Positions 9,583-18,637 of a DNA stretch of 64,000 nt are shown here, one piece after another. The stretch comes from Verrucomicrobiota bacterium (GTDB taxonomy: Bacteria > Verrucomicrobiota > Verrucomicrobiia > Opitutales > UBA953), in the NCBI GenBank assembly GCA_030831965.1, contig JAURJZ010000060.1, positions 1 through 64,000 of the forward strand, in the 5' to 3' direction. The notes under the pieces are model-generated. The model saw only the letters and a list, made by a program, of their open reading frames with translations. It was not told the DNA's origin and made no database searches. Positions within the stretch are counted from its first letter, which is position 1. Each line of letters starts with the position of its first letter. The position numbers and the translations under genes were made by a program.

Positions 9583-11475
9583 TTAAAAACGAAAAAGGTT
9601 CGGCTGGCCCGGTTTGGGGGGCCGCCTCGCCCTGCCGTCGAAGCAGTGGACGGCCCCCTCGTGCTCCATGATGTACTCCTGCTTGAGCCCGAGGGCCTCG
9701 GGGGCGTGGAGGACGAGCATCTTCATCCGGATGTCGGCCGGCACACGGGCCGCGGTCGCGCGGGAGACGAGCCACATCAGGGAAATGGCGAGGGGCACGG
9801 CCCAGATGGCCGGCTGCTCGCAAAGGATGCGCGCGAGGGGGTGGGAGGCCCAGAGGTCGGCGAGCGCCTTGGCCACGGGGCGGTCGGCCCAGTAGGCGGC
9901 GAGCTCGGCGGCGGGCAACTTCCTGGCGCCCGCGGCGGCGACGTCCGAGACCGAGGTCAGGGTGATGGCGGCGAGCGCCGAGAGCCCGCCCCCGAGCATG
10001 CCGGCGGCAGCGCCCGGCATCGTCATCCCGCGCCACCAGACGCTCAGGAAGAGCAGGGGGAAGTAGCTGGCGGCGGCGATGGCGAAGGCCTGGCCGACCA
10101 TGAAGTTGATCTCGAGGGCCTCGACCTGCATGCCGAGGAGGATGGAGACGGCGCCGATGAGCACGGCGCACCACTTGAAGGCGCGCAGGCGCTGCTCGGG
10201 CGTCGACTCGGGCCGCAGGATGCGGCCGTAGACATCGTGGGCGAGCGCCCCGGTCATGGAGACGAGGAGCCCGGAGAAGGTCGACATGAACGCGGCGAAG
10301 GCGCCGGCGCAGGTGATGCCCGAGAGGACGGAGCCGAGCAGGGTGAGGTCCTTGCCTGCCAGGAGGGTGGGCAGCTCGAGCACGACCTTGTCGGTGCCCT
10401 TGGCGCCCAGGCCCTCGTAAAGGTGGGGTGCGAGGGAGCGCCCGAGCACGCCGTAGACGGGTGTGAAGAGGTAGAAGACCCCGATGAGTATCATCACCCA
10501 CATGGTCGTGCGCTTGGCGGCGACCCCGTCCGGGTTGGTGTAGAAGCGGACGAGGATGTGGGGCAGGCCGGCGGTGCCGCAGACGAGCGCGATGATGAGG
10601 GAGTAGGTGTAGAGCAGGGAGTAGGGGCGCTTGTCGGCCTCGAGGGCGGCCTTGGCCTCGGCGGTGGGCGCGGCGGCGATGGCGGCGTCGACCGCCTTGG
10701 TCGTGAGGCGCCCGAAGGGCGCGATCCACTGCTCGTCCGCGGGCGCCTTGGCGGGCAGCCCGCCGCGGGCCACCTCGGCGGGGACGGCCCGGCCCGCCTC
10801 CCGGGCGGTCCGGTTCGCCCCGAGGTGCTCGTGATAGTGGCCCACCACGGCGGCCAGCACGAACACGGGCACGGCGATGGCGAACATCTTCAGCCAGTAT
10901 TGGAAGGCCTGGACCAGGGTGATGCCCTTCATGCCCCCGAGGGAGACATTGAGGGTGATGACGGCGCCGACCACCACGACGCCGGCCCAGTAGGGCAGGC
11001 CGGGGAAGATGTAGGCGAGGGTGGTGCCCGCGCCCTTCATCTGGGGCATGGTGTAGAAGAAGCCGATGAAGAGGACGAAGCAGACCGCGATCTTCCGGAA
11101 GAGGGGCGAGTCGTAGCGGCCCTCCGCGAAGTCGGGGATGGTGTAGGCGCCGAAGCGGCGGAGCGGCCCGGCGATGAACAGCAGGAGGAACAGGTAGCCG
11201 CAGGCGTAGCAGACGGGGTACCAGAGGGCGTCGTAGCCCACGGCCATGACCATCCCGGCCACGCCCATGAACGAGGCGGCCGAGAGGTACTCGCCCGAGA
11301 TGGCGGAGGCGTTCCAGCCAACGGACACCGAGCGGCCGGCGACGAAGAAGTCGCCCGCGGACTTGGACTTGCCGGCGGACCAGAAGCCCATGCCGACCGT
11401 GACGGCCACGGTGACGAGCGAGAAGGCGGCGATCCAGGGGTCGATGCCGCCCAGGGCCGCGAGCGCCGGGCTCAT
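9583..11475 (-). CDS. Sodium:solute symporter, ActP (acetate permease)-like
   Basis: A 630-residue polytopic protein of the SSS family. Features resembling ActP-type acetate/monocarboxylate permeases are SAGDFFVAGRSVSVGWNASAISGEYLSAASFMG (split here as DFFVAGRSVSVGWN and SGEYLSAASFMG), GAYTIPDFAEGRYD, TMPQMKGAGTTLAYIFPGLPYW, and ITLNVSLGGMKGITLVQAFQYWLK. About 13 hydrophobic helices can be counted. A hydrophilic insertion of roughly 80 residues (about 220-300) separates two helices. Probable function: Na+- or H+-coupled uptake of acetate or a related short acid. The start codon overlaps the stop of a 98-residue membrane protein (11472-11475), the usual pairing for this transporter type. The exact substrate is not determinable. 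Confidence 0.87.
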   Translation of the reverse strand: MSPALAALGGIDPWIAAFSLVTVAVTVGMGFWSAGKSKSAGDFFVAGRSVSVGWNASAISGEYLSAASFMGVAGMVMAVGYDALWYPVCYACGYLFLLLFIAGPLRRFGAYTIPDFAEGRYDSPLFRKIAVCFVLFIGFFYTMPQMKGAGTTLAYIFPGLPYWAGVVVVGAVITLNVSLGGMKGITLVQAFQYWLKMFAIAVPVFVLAAVVGHYHEHLGANRTAREAGRAVPAEVARGGLPAKAPADEQWIAPFGRLTTKAVDAAIAAAPTAEAKAALEADKRPYSLLYTYSLIIALVCGTAGLPHILVRFYTNPDGVAAKRTTMWVMILIGVFYLFTPVYGVLGRSLAPHLYEGLGAKGTDKVVLELPTLLAGKDLTLLGSVLSGITCAGAFAAFMSTFSGLLVSMTGALAHDVYGRILRPESTPEQRLRAFKWCAVLIGAVSILLGMQVEALEINFMVGQAFAIAAASYFPLLFLSVWWRGMTMPGAAAGMLGGGLSALAAITLTSVSDVAAAGARKLPAAELAAYWADRPVAKALADLWASHPLARILCEQPAIWAVPLAISLMWLVSRATAARVPADIRMKMLVLHAPEALGLKQEYIMEHEGAVHCFDGRARRPPKPGQPNLFRF

Positions 11476-11768
11476 CGGCCGGACGCCTCCTTGGCGGCGG
11501 CGGCCTCGGCCGCCTCGAGGGCGAGCGAGCGGCGGATGAAGATCCAGGACAGGAGCCAGACGTAGGGGAAGAAGAGGACGCCCAGGATGAGCCAGCTCAG
11601 GGTGAAGCCCCCGATCCGGCGGGCCATCAGGTCGGGCGCCAGGTAGTTGAGGAGGGGCAAGGCGACGAGCGCCACGACGAAGGCGAGGGCGCAGGCGATG
11701 GAGAGCCGCAGCTGCTCGCGCATGAGCCGCGCGAGGAAGGCCTCGCTGTGGAGGGGGTCGTCTTTCAT
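11472..11768 (-). CDS. Small DUF485-like membrane partner of the symporter
   Basis: A 98-residue protein with two hydrophobic segments (about residues 22-45 and 53-78), a charged N-terminus and an Ala/Glu-rich C-terminal tail. The APDLMARRIGG stretch between the helices and the closing IFIRRS resemble DUF485 proteins, which are encoded next to ActP-type acetate permeases. Its stop overlaps the symporter's start by ATGA, so the two are very likely translationally coupled and function together at the inner membrane. Related small subunits of other SSS transporters (DUF4212) are an alternative family assignment. Confidence 0.75.
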   Translation of the reverse strand: MKDDPLHSEAFLARLMREQLRLSIACALAFVVALVALPLLNYLAPDLMARRIGGFTLSWLILGVLFFPYVWLLSWIFIRRSLALEAAEAAAAKEASGR

Positions 11769-11831
11769 GGGGTCGGGGCGATCCCTTGCCTAGCCTCCCG
11801 CTCTCGGGAGGTCAGCCGGAAAATTTCCCCC

Positions 11832-12242
11832 TCAGCTTGCCCATGGCCCCGCCAGTCGGCGCGCCTCGGCCTCCAGCCGGGCGGTCTCCTCCGCGGAGAA
11901 GTCGTGCGGCACGGCCTTGCCGATGCCGATGACGCCGAGGACGCGGCCGTCGGGCGACAGCACCGGCACGGCGAGCGAGCCGTTGACGCCGGTCGCCTTG
12001 GCCTCGGGGCGGGCGAGGCCGGAGGTGTCGGTCTGCAGGTTGCACAGCTGGACGGGTCCCTTGCGCTCGGCGGCGCAGCCGGCGATGCCCTTGCCGAAGG
12101 GGATGCGGGCCACTTTGGGCAGGAGGAAATCGGGGACGCCGACCTGGGCGACCAGCTCCAGCTGGCCGTCGGCGCCGGTGCGGTGAACGGTGCCGGTCTG
12201 GCAACCGAGGTCGCGGAGGACGCGCGCGAGGAAATCCTGCAT
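11832..12242 (-). CDS. Single GAF-domain protein
   Basis: A 136-residue protein consisting of one GAF domain. Visible: the first-strand region TGTVHRTGADGQLELVAQVGVPD, a central FGKGIAGCAAERKGPVQLCNLQTD, and the closing GSLAVPVLSPDGRVLGVIGIGK followed by the FSAEETARLEAEARRLA helix. GAF domains bind small ligands such as cyclic nucleotides, tetrapyrroles or free methionine sulfoxide. Two Cys residues (56 and 67) are present, but the pattern of the free methionine-R-sulfoxide reductases is not clear, so no enzymatic role is claimed. The start at 12242 was chosen because the GAF homology begins there; the same frame runs upstream only as an antisense-like shadow. It is 37 bp downstream of the ABC-F gene. 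Confidence 0.75.
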   Translation of the reverse strand: MQDFLARVLRDLGCQTGTVHRTGADGQLELVAQVGVPDFLLPKVARIPFGKGIAGCAAERKGPVQLCNLQTDTSGLARPEAKATGVNGSLAVPVLSPDGRVLGVIGIGKAVPHDFSAEETARLEAEARRLAGPWAS

Positions 12243-12279
12243 GGGACCTTTGACAGCCTGGCCGCCGCAGGGGTTCCGC

Positions 12280-14082
12280 TCAGCCCTCCAGCTCGAGCCA
12301 ACGGGTGACGGCCGCGCCGTGGGCCTTCTCGGCCTCGGCCAGCCTGGCCTGGAGCTCGGCGGCCTTGGCGGGCCCGTCCTTGTAGAGCGCCGGGTCGCCC
12401 AGCTGGGCCGTGAGCTCGGCCTGCTCCTTCTCGAGGGCGGCGATGCGCGCGGGCAGATCCGCCAGCTCGCGCTGTTCCTTGTTCGTGAGCTTGCGGGCCG
12501 GCTTGGACGCGGGGCTCGCCGGGGAGGGCTCGGGCTTGGCGGCCGGCTTGGCGGAAGCCTTCGTCGCCGGGGCGGCCTTGGCGAGGCGGGCGACCTCGGC
12601 GCGCCAGTCGGAGTAGCCGCCGACGTGCTCGGTGACGTTGCCCCCGCCCTCGAGCACGAGGGTGCTGGTGACGACGTTGTCAATGAAGGCGCGGTCGTGG
12701 CTGACGAGGAGGAGCGTCCCCTGGTAGCCGACGAGCAGCTCCTCGAGCACGTCGAGGGTGTCGGTGTCGAGGTCGTTGGTCGGCTCGTCGAGGACCAGGA
12801 CATTGGCGGTCTTGGCGAGGAGCTTGGCGAGCAGGAGTCGGTTGCGCTCGCCCCCGGAGAGCATCCGGGCGGGGGAGCGGGCGCGCGAGGGCTCGAAGAG
12901 GAAGTCCTGCAGGTAGCTGATGACGTGGCGGCTGCGGCCCTGGACGAGGAGGGTGTCGCTCTCGCCCGCGACGTTCTCCGCGACGGTCTTGGCGTCGTCG
13001 ATCGCCGCGCGCATCTGGTCGAAATAGGTGACCTCCAGCTGCGTGCCGTGCTTGATCGTTCCCTCGGTCGGCGACAGCTGCCCGAGGAGGAGCTTGATCA
13101 GGGTGGTCTTGCCCGCGCCGTTGGGCCCAAGGATGCCCACCTTGTCGCCGCGGCGCAGGACGAGGTCGAGGCCCCGCACGACCGGGGGCTGGCCGGGATA
13201 GGCGAAGCCGAGCTTCTCGGCCTCGACCACCCGGACGCCTGAGAGGTCGCCGGCCGCGAGGTCCATCCTCGCGGTGCCGTCGGCCCGGCGCCAGCCGCCG
13301 CGCTCGGCCCGCATCTTCCGGAGCGCCTCCATGCGGGCCTCGGACTTCTTGCGCTGGGCGCCGGGGCTGCGGCGCGACCAGGCCTCCTCCTGCTCGAGCT
13401 TCTTCTCGAAGGCGGCCCGCTGGCGTCGCTCCGCCTCCTCGGCCTCGACCTTGCGGCCGAGGTAGGTGTCGTAGTCGCAGGGCCAGTTGGCCAGTTTGCC
13501 GCGGTCGAGCTCGACGATGCGGGTGGCCATGCGGCGGAGGAAGGCGCGGTCGTGCGTGACGAAGAACAGCGGGATGCGCGCCTCGAGCAGGAACTCCTCC
13601 ATCCAGAGGATGGACTCGAGGTCGAGGTGGTTGGTGGGTTCGTCGAGCAGGAGGAGCTCGGGCTTCGCGGCGAGGGCGCGCGCGAGGAGGCAGCGTCGCT
13701 TGAGGCCGCCGGAAAGGGCGTCGAAGGGCTTGTCCTCGGGCAGGCCGAGGCGGGCGACGAGGTCGTCGACCCGTAGGTCGCGCTCCCAGTCCTCCTCATG
13801 CCCGTCCTCCGGCCCGAGGCCCGAGGCCACGACCTCGCGGACCGTGCCCGGGAGCGAGCCGGGAATCTCCTGGGTGAGGATGCCCTGCCGCGCGGATCGG
13901 CCGACCTCCCCGCTGTCCGCCCTCGTCTCGCCGGTCGCGATGCGGAAGAGGGTGGTCTTGCCCGCGCCGTTGCGCCCGACGAGGCAGACGCGCTCGCCCT
14001 CCTCGATCTGCAGGTTGACGCCGTCCAGCAGCGGGGGGCCGCCGAAGGCGAGATGGACGTCGAGCAGGGAAAGGAGGGCCAT
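12280..14082 (-). CDS. uup: ABC-F family ATPase, Uup type
   Basis: A 600-residue soluble protein with two ATP-binding cassettes and no membrane helices, so it is not a transporter. Domain 1 has Walker A GRNGAGKTT near residue 37 and the signature LSGGLKRRCLLA. Domain 2 has GPNGAGKTT near residue 346 and LSGGERNRLLLA. An Ala/Pro/Lys-rich linker (about 520-545) leads to a C-terminal coiled coil (ELADLPARIAALEKEQAEL) characteristic of Uup. ABC-F proteins act on the ribosome; Uup has also been linked to DNA branch processing. Start: ATG at 14082 (MALLSLLDVHLAFGG) rather than 60 nt upstream, because the family sequence begins there. Confidence 0.9.
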   Translation of the reverse strand: MALLSLLDVHLAFGGPPLLDGVNLQIEEGERVCLVGRNGAGKTTLFRIATGETRADSGEVGRSARQGILTQEIPGSLPGTVREVVASGLGPEDGHEEDWERDLRVDDLVARLGLPEDKPFDALSGGLKRRCLLARALAAKPELLLLDEPTNHLDLESILWMEEFLLEARIPLFFVTHDRAFLRRMATRIVELDRGKLANWPCDYDTYLGRKVEAEEAERRQRAAFEKKLEQEEAWSRRSPGAQRKKSEARMEALRKMRAERGGWRRADGTARMDLAAGDLSGVRVVEAEKLGFAYPGQPPVVRGLDLVLRRGDKVGILGPNGAGKTTLIKLLLGQLSPTEGTIKHGTQLEVTYFDQMRAAIDDAKTVAENVAGESDTLLVQGRSRHVISYLQDFLFEPSRARSPARMLSGGERNRLLLAKLLAKTANVLVLDEPTNDLDTDTLDVLEELLVGYQGTLLLVSHDRAFIDNVVTSTLVLEGGGNVTEHVGGYSDWRAEVARLAKAAPATKASAKPAAKPEPSPASPASKPARKLTNKEQRELADLPARIAALEKEQAELTAQLGDPALYKDGPAKAAELQARLAEAEKAHGAAVTRWLELEG

Positions 14083-14190
14083 TCGGCAGCAGGCAGGAGG
14101 AAAACGTCGGAAGTTTAAAGGGGAAAGAGGCGGGGCTGCCAAGGGGAGCGAGGGGCAAGGTGCGAGGAGCGGGGAGGCTGAGCTGTCGGC

Positions 14191-14222
14191 GATGAAGGGA
14201 TGAGTCGATGGAGGGATGAATG
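14191..14222. repeat. 16-bp imperfect tandem repeat
   Basis: GATGAAGGGATGAGTC is followed directly by GATGGAGGGATGAATG, 13 of 16 positions identical, and the GATG theme continues for another 8 bp. It lies in the uup-ilvC gap. It looks like decayed low-complexity DNA; no function is evident. Confidence 0.6.
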
Positions 14223-14357
14223 GAGGATGGGTGCCCGGCTCGGTTTTTCCCGTGTCTCGGGCCGCTTTTCCTCTCCTTCGAATCCGTCGTCACCCTCGCA
14301 TCGCGCACCTCCCGTGCCCCTGTGCCGCTGTGCCCCCGAGCCCCCGTTGCCAAACAA

Positions 14358-14383
14358 AAGGGGCCGGCTCGAGCCGGCCCCTT
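14358..14383 (-). terminator. Intrinsic terminator of ilvC
   Basis: A perfect 22-bp palindrome (14360-14381, arms GGGGCCGGCTC/GAGCCGGCCCC) is extended by AA/TT pairs. Reading the minus strand it is followed by TTTTGTTTG, a usable U-rich tail. It begins about 18 bp after the ilvC stop codon. Confidence 0.88.
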
Positions 14384-14401
14384 GGCAGCGCGCAGGGCGC
14401 G

Positions 14402-15439
<1,038 letters not shown>

Positions 15440-15616
15440 GGTCGTTGGTGGAAGGGGGTAGGAGGCCCCACAAGGACGGAAAGCGGGGCGGTGGGCGAGA
15501 AGAAAAGGGGAGGGGAGCGGGGGCGCGGCGTCGGAGCAAGGCCCAGGCGCGGCCCTCGCTCCGCGCGCCTCGCTTTAGTCTTCCTTCTCCCCTCCCCCTG
15601 CGATTGCCTCCCCGCC

Positions 15617-16783
15617 ATGTTCATCGACGAAGTGAAGGTCCATCTCCGCGCCGGTGACGGCGGGGCCGGCTGCCTTTCCTTCCGTCGCGAGAAGTTCATC
15701 CCCAAGGGCGGGCCCGACGGGGGCAACGGCGGCAAGGGCGGCGACGTCGTCCTGCTGTGCGACAACAACATCGGCGACCTGGAGGCCTACCGCTGGCAGC
15801 CCCATCGCTCGGCCAAGAACGGCCAACCCGGCATGGGTCGCCTGAGCACCGGCTTCAACGGACCCGACCTCCTGCTTCACCTCCCCCCGGGCACCCAGGT
15901 GCTCGACCTCGACACCGGTCGCCTCGTCGCGGAGCTGACCGAGCCGGGCGAGCGCGTCGTCCTTCTCCAGGGTGGTCGCGGGGGCGCCGGCAACGCCGCC
16001 TTCCGCAACTCCATCAACCAGGCTCCGCGCACCACGACGCCGGGCAAGCCGGGCGAGACCGGCTCCTTCCGGCTCGTGCTTAAGACGATCGCGGACCTCG
16101 GGTTGGTCGGCTTCCCCAACGCCGGGAAGTCCTCCCTGACCCGCGCGCTGACCTCGGCCCGCCCGAAGGTCGCCCCCTACCCGTTCACCACGCTGCACGC
16201 CAATGTCGGCGTGGTCGAATACCCCGACCGGCACGGGCGCGTCTTCCTGGCCGACATCCCCGGCCTCATCGAGGGGGCGAGCGAGAACCGCGGCCTCGGC
16301 CACCGGTTCCTCAAGCACATCGAGCGATGCACGCTGCTCGTCTTCCTGCTCGACATGGCGGGGAGCGAGGGCCGCGACCCGCTCGCCGACTACAAGGTGC
16401 TCGAGCGGGAGCTCCGGCTGTACTCCAAGGTGCTCGCCGCCAAGCCCCGCCTTGTCGTGGCCAACAAGATGGATCTCCCGGCCTCCGCCGCCCATCTCGC
16501 CCGCTTCCGGGCCAAGGTGCCCGTGCCGGTCGCGCCCATTTCCTGCCTCCAGGGCGACGGCCTCCCCGAGCTTCGCGAGGCGCTTTGGAAGGCGGTTCGC
16601 CTGGGCAGGCTTCCCGTCGCGGCCGACGTTCCGGCCGCCAAGGCCAGGCCTGCCGCGCGGTCCAGGCCGAAGGCCCCCGCGCGCAAGTCCGCTCCGGCCC
16701 GCCGCAAGCCTCCCCGGGCTCGCAAGCCGGCCGCGAGCCGCAAGCCCGTCCCGGCCGGGCGACGCGGCGCCGGCAGGCGCTGA
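15617..16783 (+). CDS. obg: GTPase Obg (ribosome assembly) with a basic C-terminal tail
   Basis: A 388-residue Obg/CgtA GTPase involved in 50S ribosome maturation and stress control. The glycine-rich Obg fold occupies about residues 1-157 (GGDGGAGCLSFRREKF, GGPDGGNGGKGGDV), followed by a G domain with G1 GFPNAGKSSL (about residue 165), G3 DIPGLIEGA and G4 NKMD. The ATG at 15617 gives the canonical MFIDEV start although the frame is open far upstream. The last ~65 residues are a Lys/Arg/Ala/Pro-rich, probably disordered and RNA-binding tail. No OCT domain, as found in Firmicutes Obg, is visible. The usual rplU-rpmA genes are not upstream here; the preceding gap holds only purine-rich DNA. Confidence 0.95.
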   Translation: MFIDEVKVHLRAGDGGAGCLSFRREKFIPKGGPDGGNGGKGGDVVLLCDNNIGDLEAYRWQPHRSAKNGQPGMGRLSTGFNGPDLLLHLPPGTQVLDLDTGRLVAELTEPGERVVLLQGGRGGAGNAAFRNSINQAPRTTTPGKPGETGSFRLVLKTIADLGLVGFPNAGKSSLTRALTSARPKVAPYPFTTLHANVGVVEYPDRHGRVFLADIPGLIEGASENRGLGHRFLKHIERCTLLVFLLDMAGSEGRDPLADYKVLERELRLYSKVLAAKPRLVVANKMDLPASAAHLARFRAKVPVPVAPISCLQGDGLPELREALWKAVRLGRLPVAADVPAAKARPAARSRPKAPARKSAPARRKPPRARKPAASRKPVPAGRRGAGRR

Positions 16784-16787
16784 GCGC

Positions 16788-17453
16788 CTAGGCGCGAAGC
16801 GCGGCGCGCGTCCGGCGTTCCCGCGCGAGCACGAGGAGCATCGGCCCGCCGACCAACACGAGCGACCACAGGCCGACGAGCAGGGCCCAGAAGGTGCCGA
16901 GGGCGCAGAAGCATTGCTGCTTCCGGCGGAGGACGAGGTACCACGGGGTGGCGAGCGCGAGGCCCACCAAGGTGCCGGCGGTGGCCTGGGCGACGCGTCG
17001 CTCGATCAGGTCGGGCTTTCCCCGGGAGCGATGGGCCAGCAGGAGGGAGAGGCCGACCCAGGTGGCGCCGAGGCCGACCATCAGCCCCTTGAAGATGGCG
17101 TTGCCGAGCGCCGGCCCGACCTCGGCGTCGAGCCATTGGGGAAGGTCCGCCAGGGCGAAGACGGGCAGGGCGATCGCCAGCGACAGCGCAATCGCGCCGG
17201 TTGCCGCCCGCCCGAGCAGGCCGCTCGGCGAGAGCTCGGCCGGCGCCCTCGGCGCGGGCAGGGCGAGGGCCGCCGCCTGGGCGACCGCGGTCGGGACGGC
17301 CAGCCAGAGGAAGACGCGCAAGGGTCCGTCGAGCGTCCACGCGAGGCCCGTCGGCGGGGTCGCGCTCACCAAGGCCAGGCTGAGTTGCAGCCCCAGGAGA
17401 TGGACGCCCGACAAGGCGGCCGCCAGGAGGAGGAACCGGGCCACGGGATTCAC
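16788..17453 (-). CDS. Unknown polytopic membrane protein
   Basis: A 221-residue protein with about six hydrophobic segments and no recognised motif. A possible signal anchor (about residues 5-30), short basic loops (RRKQQ near 180) and the closing LVLARERRTRAALRA indicate an inner-membrane protein with its C-terminus inside. The middle contains WLDAEVGPALGNAIFKGLMVGLGATWVGLSLLLAHR. It lies 64 bp downstream of the RidA-like gene and tail-to-tail with obg (4-bp gap). It has no obvious link to its neighbours. The coding call rests on its membrane-like composition, which would not be expected of an antisense shadow. Confidence 0.6.
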   Translation of the reverse strand: MNPVARFLLLAAALSGVHLLGLQLSLALVSATPPTGLAWTLDGPLRVFLWLAVPTAVAQAAALALPAPRAPAELSPSGLLGRAATGAIALSLAIALPVFALADLPQWLDAEVGPALGNAIFKGLMVGLGATWVGLSLLLAHRSRGKPDLIERRVAQATAGTLVGLALATPWYLVLRRKQQCFCALGTFWALLVGLWSLVLVGGPMLLVLARERRTRAALRA

Positions 17454-17517
17454 GCGACGAGGATGCCCGCGCGGCGGCCCGCCGCAAGCCCGTCTTGGCG
17501 CTATCCGTCCGACTCGG

Positions 17518-17976
17518 TCAGCCGACCTCGAGGGTGATCTGGACCTCGACGGCCGAGTTGAGGGGGAGTCCGTTGACGGACACGGCGGCGCGGGCGTGTC
17601 GGCCGGCCTCGCCGAAGACCTCGAGGAGGAGCTCGGAGCAGCCGTTGATGACCTTGGGGCTGTCGGGGAAGCCGTCGACGCCGTTGACGAATCCCTGGAC
17701 CATCACAACGCGGCGGACGGCGTCGAGCGAGCCAAGCGCCGCCCGGGCGTTGGCCAGGGCGTTGAGGGCGCAGAGTCGCGCCCCCGCGGCGGCCGAGGGG
17801 ATGTCGAGGTCGCGCCCGACCTTGCCCGCGTGGGTCACCTTGCCGTCGCGCATCGGCAGCGTGCCGGCCAGCACCAGCAGGTTGCCCGCGCGGACAGCCG
17901 GCACGTAGGCGCCGGCGGCGGCCGGCGGCGAGGGCAGGGCGATGCCGAGCTCGCGGAGGCGGGCTTCCGCGGACAT
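17518..17976 (-). CDS. RidA/YjgF/UK114-family protein
   Basis: A 152-residue RidA-superfamily protein. Classic RidA hydrolyses reactive enamine/imine intermediates formed by PLP enzymes. Family features seen are NLLVLAGTLPMRDGKV, the ALNALANARAALGSLDAVRRVVMVQGFVN helix-strand region, and the end RHARAAVSVNGLPLNSAVEVQITLEV, which carries the conserved Arg and the Glu near the C-terminus. The N-terminal AEARLRELGIALPSPPAAAGAYVPAVRAG matches the longer 'Rid2-like' subgroup rather than archetypal RidA. It lies 4 bp downstream of an unknown exported protein, so the two are probably co-transcribed. Activity of this subgroup is not established. Confidence 0.82.
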   Translation of the reverse strand: MSAEARLRELGIALPSPPAAAGAYVPAVRAGNLLVLAGTLPMRDGKVTHAGKVGRDLDIPSAAAGARLCALNALANARAALGSLDAVRRVVMVQGFVNGVDGFPDSPKVINGCSELLLEVFGEAGRHARAAVSVNGLPLNSAVEVQITLEVG

Positions 17977-17980
17977 CGCC

Positions 17981-18550
17981 TCAGCGCGAGGGCAGGGCCG
18001 GGGCGGCCTTGGCCTTGTTCATGCCCTCGAACAGCTCGGTCAGGAGCTCGCGGCCGCGGTTCTTGATGTCGCGGGTGAGGAGGGAGTCCGAGGTGCCCGC
18101 CGCGGCCCGCTCCGAGCGGTAGGTCTCGGCCATGACGGGCTGGCCGTTGCGGCGCACGGTGGCCTCGTCGCGCACGGTGACGGCGACGACGGCGGAATAG
18201 CGCCCGAGCCCGCGGTCGAAGCGGATGTCGATCACCAGCTGGGGCGCGCTGGCGTCCGGGTTGATGGTCGGCAGCTCCCGGGGGGTCATCCCGGCGCGGC
18301 GCAGCTCGAGCTCGATCAGGTCGCGCAGCTCGGCCCGCAGGTCGCCGTCCTCGGGCCGGTTCTCCGACGTCCTGACATCGGTGAAGAAGTAGGAGATGGA
18401 GCGGAGGCGTCCGAAGCCCGGGTCGGCCTCCGCGGGCTTGGGCAGGACGCGGGCCGGAGCCGGGGCGGCCGAGGGGGCGGGATCCTCGAAGCCTTGGGCT
18501 CGGAGGGAGGGGGCGCAGGCCAGGGCGAGGAGGGCGGCGAGGAGGCGCAT
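17981..18550 (-). CDS. Unknown exported protein
   Basis: A 189-residue protein with a clear signal peptide (MRLLAALLALACAPSLRA then QGFEDP), followed by a Pro/Ala-rich linker. The mature part contains SISYFFTDVRTSENRPED, a helix LRAELRDLIELELRRAGM, the strand LVIDIRFDRGLGRYSAVVAVTVRDEATVRR (split: LVIDIRFDRGLGRYSAVV) and a C-terminal amphipathic helix. The pattern resembles periplasmic proteins with a short alpha/beta domain that measure or bind other envelope factors, but no family is recognised. It is 4 bp upstream of the RidA-like gene and divergent (87 bp) from the TolQ-like gene. Confidence 0.65.
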   Translation of the reverse strand: MRLLAALLALACAPSLRAQGFEDPAPSAAPAPARVLPKPAEADPGFGRLRSISYFFTDVRTSENRPEDGDLRAELRDLIELELRRAGMTPRELPTINPDASAPQLVIDIRFDRGLGRYSAVVAVTVRDEATVRRNGQPVMAETYRSERAAAGTSDSLLTRDIKNRGRELLTELFEGMNKAKAAPALPSR

Positions 18551-18637
18551 GTTTCCACGCTAGGGTCGGCCCGCCCGAGGGCAACGCGGAAACCGCCGAG
18601 CCTTTCCTCCTCGCCCTCCCGCGCGGCCCTTCCCAAG

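Larger units (their letters stand above)
14083..14401. other. 319-bp intergenic region between ilvC and uup
   Basis: No gene was found here. It contains the ilvC terminator hairpin (14358-14383), a pyrimidine-rich stretch, and a 16-bp imperfect tandem repeat (14191-14222). The uup promoter should lie in this stretch, but no convincing -35/-10 pair could be picked. Confidence 0.6.

Noticed and set aside
15440-15616. Gap between ilvC and obg as an RNA leader or riboswitch for ilvC
   Set aside because: Only purine-rich low-complexity sequence; no leader peptide rich in Val, Leu or Ile and no stable paired helices were seen.
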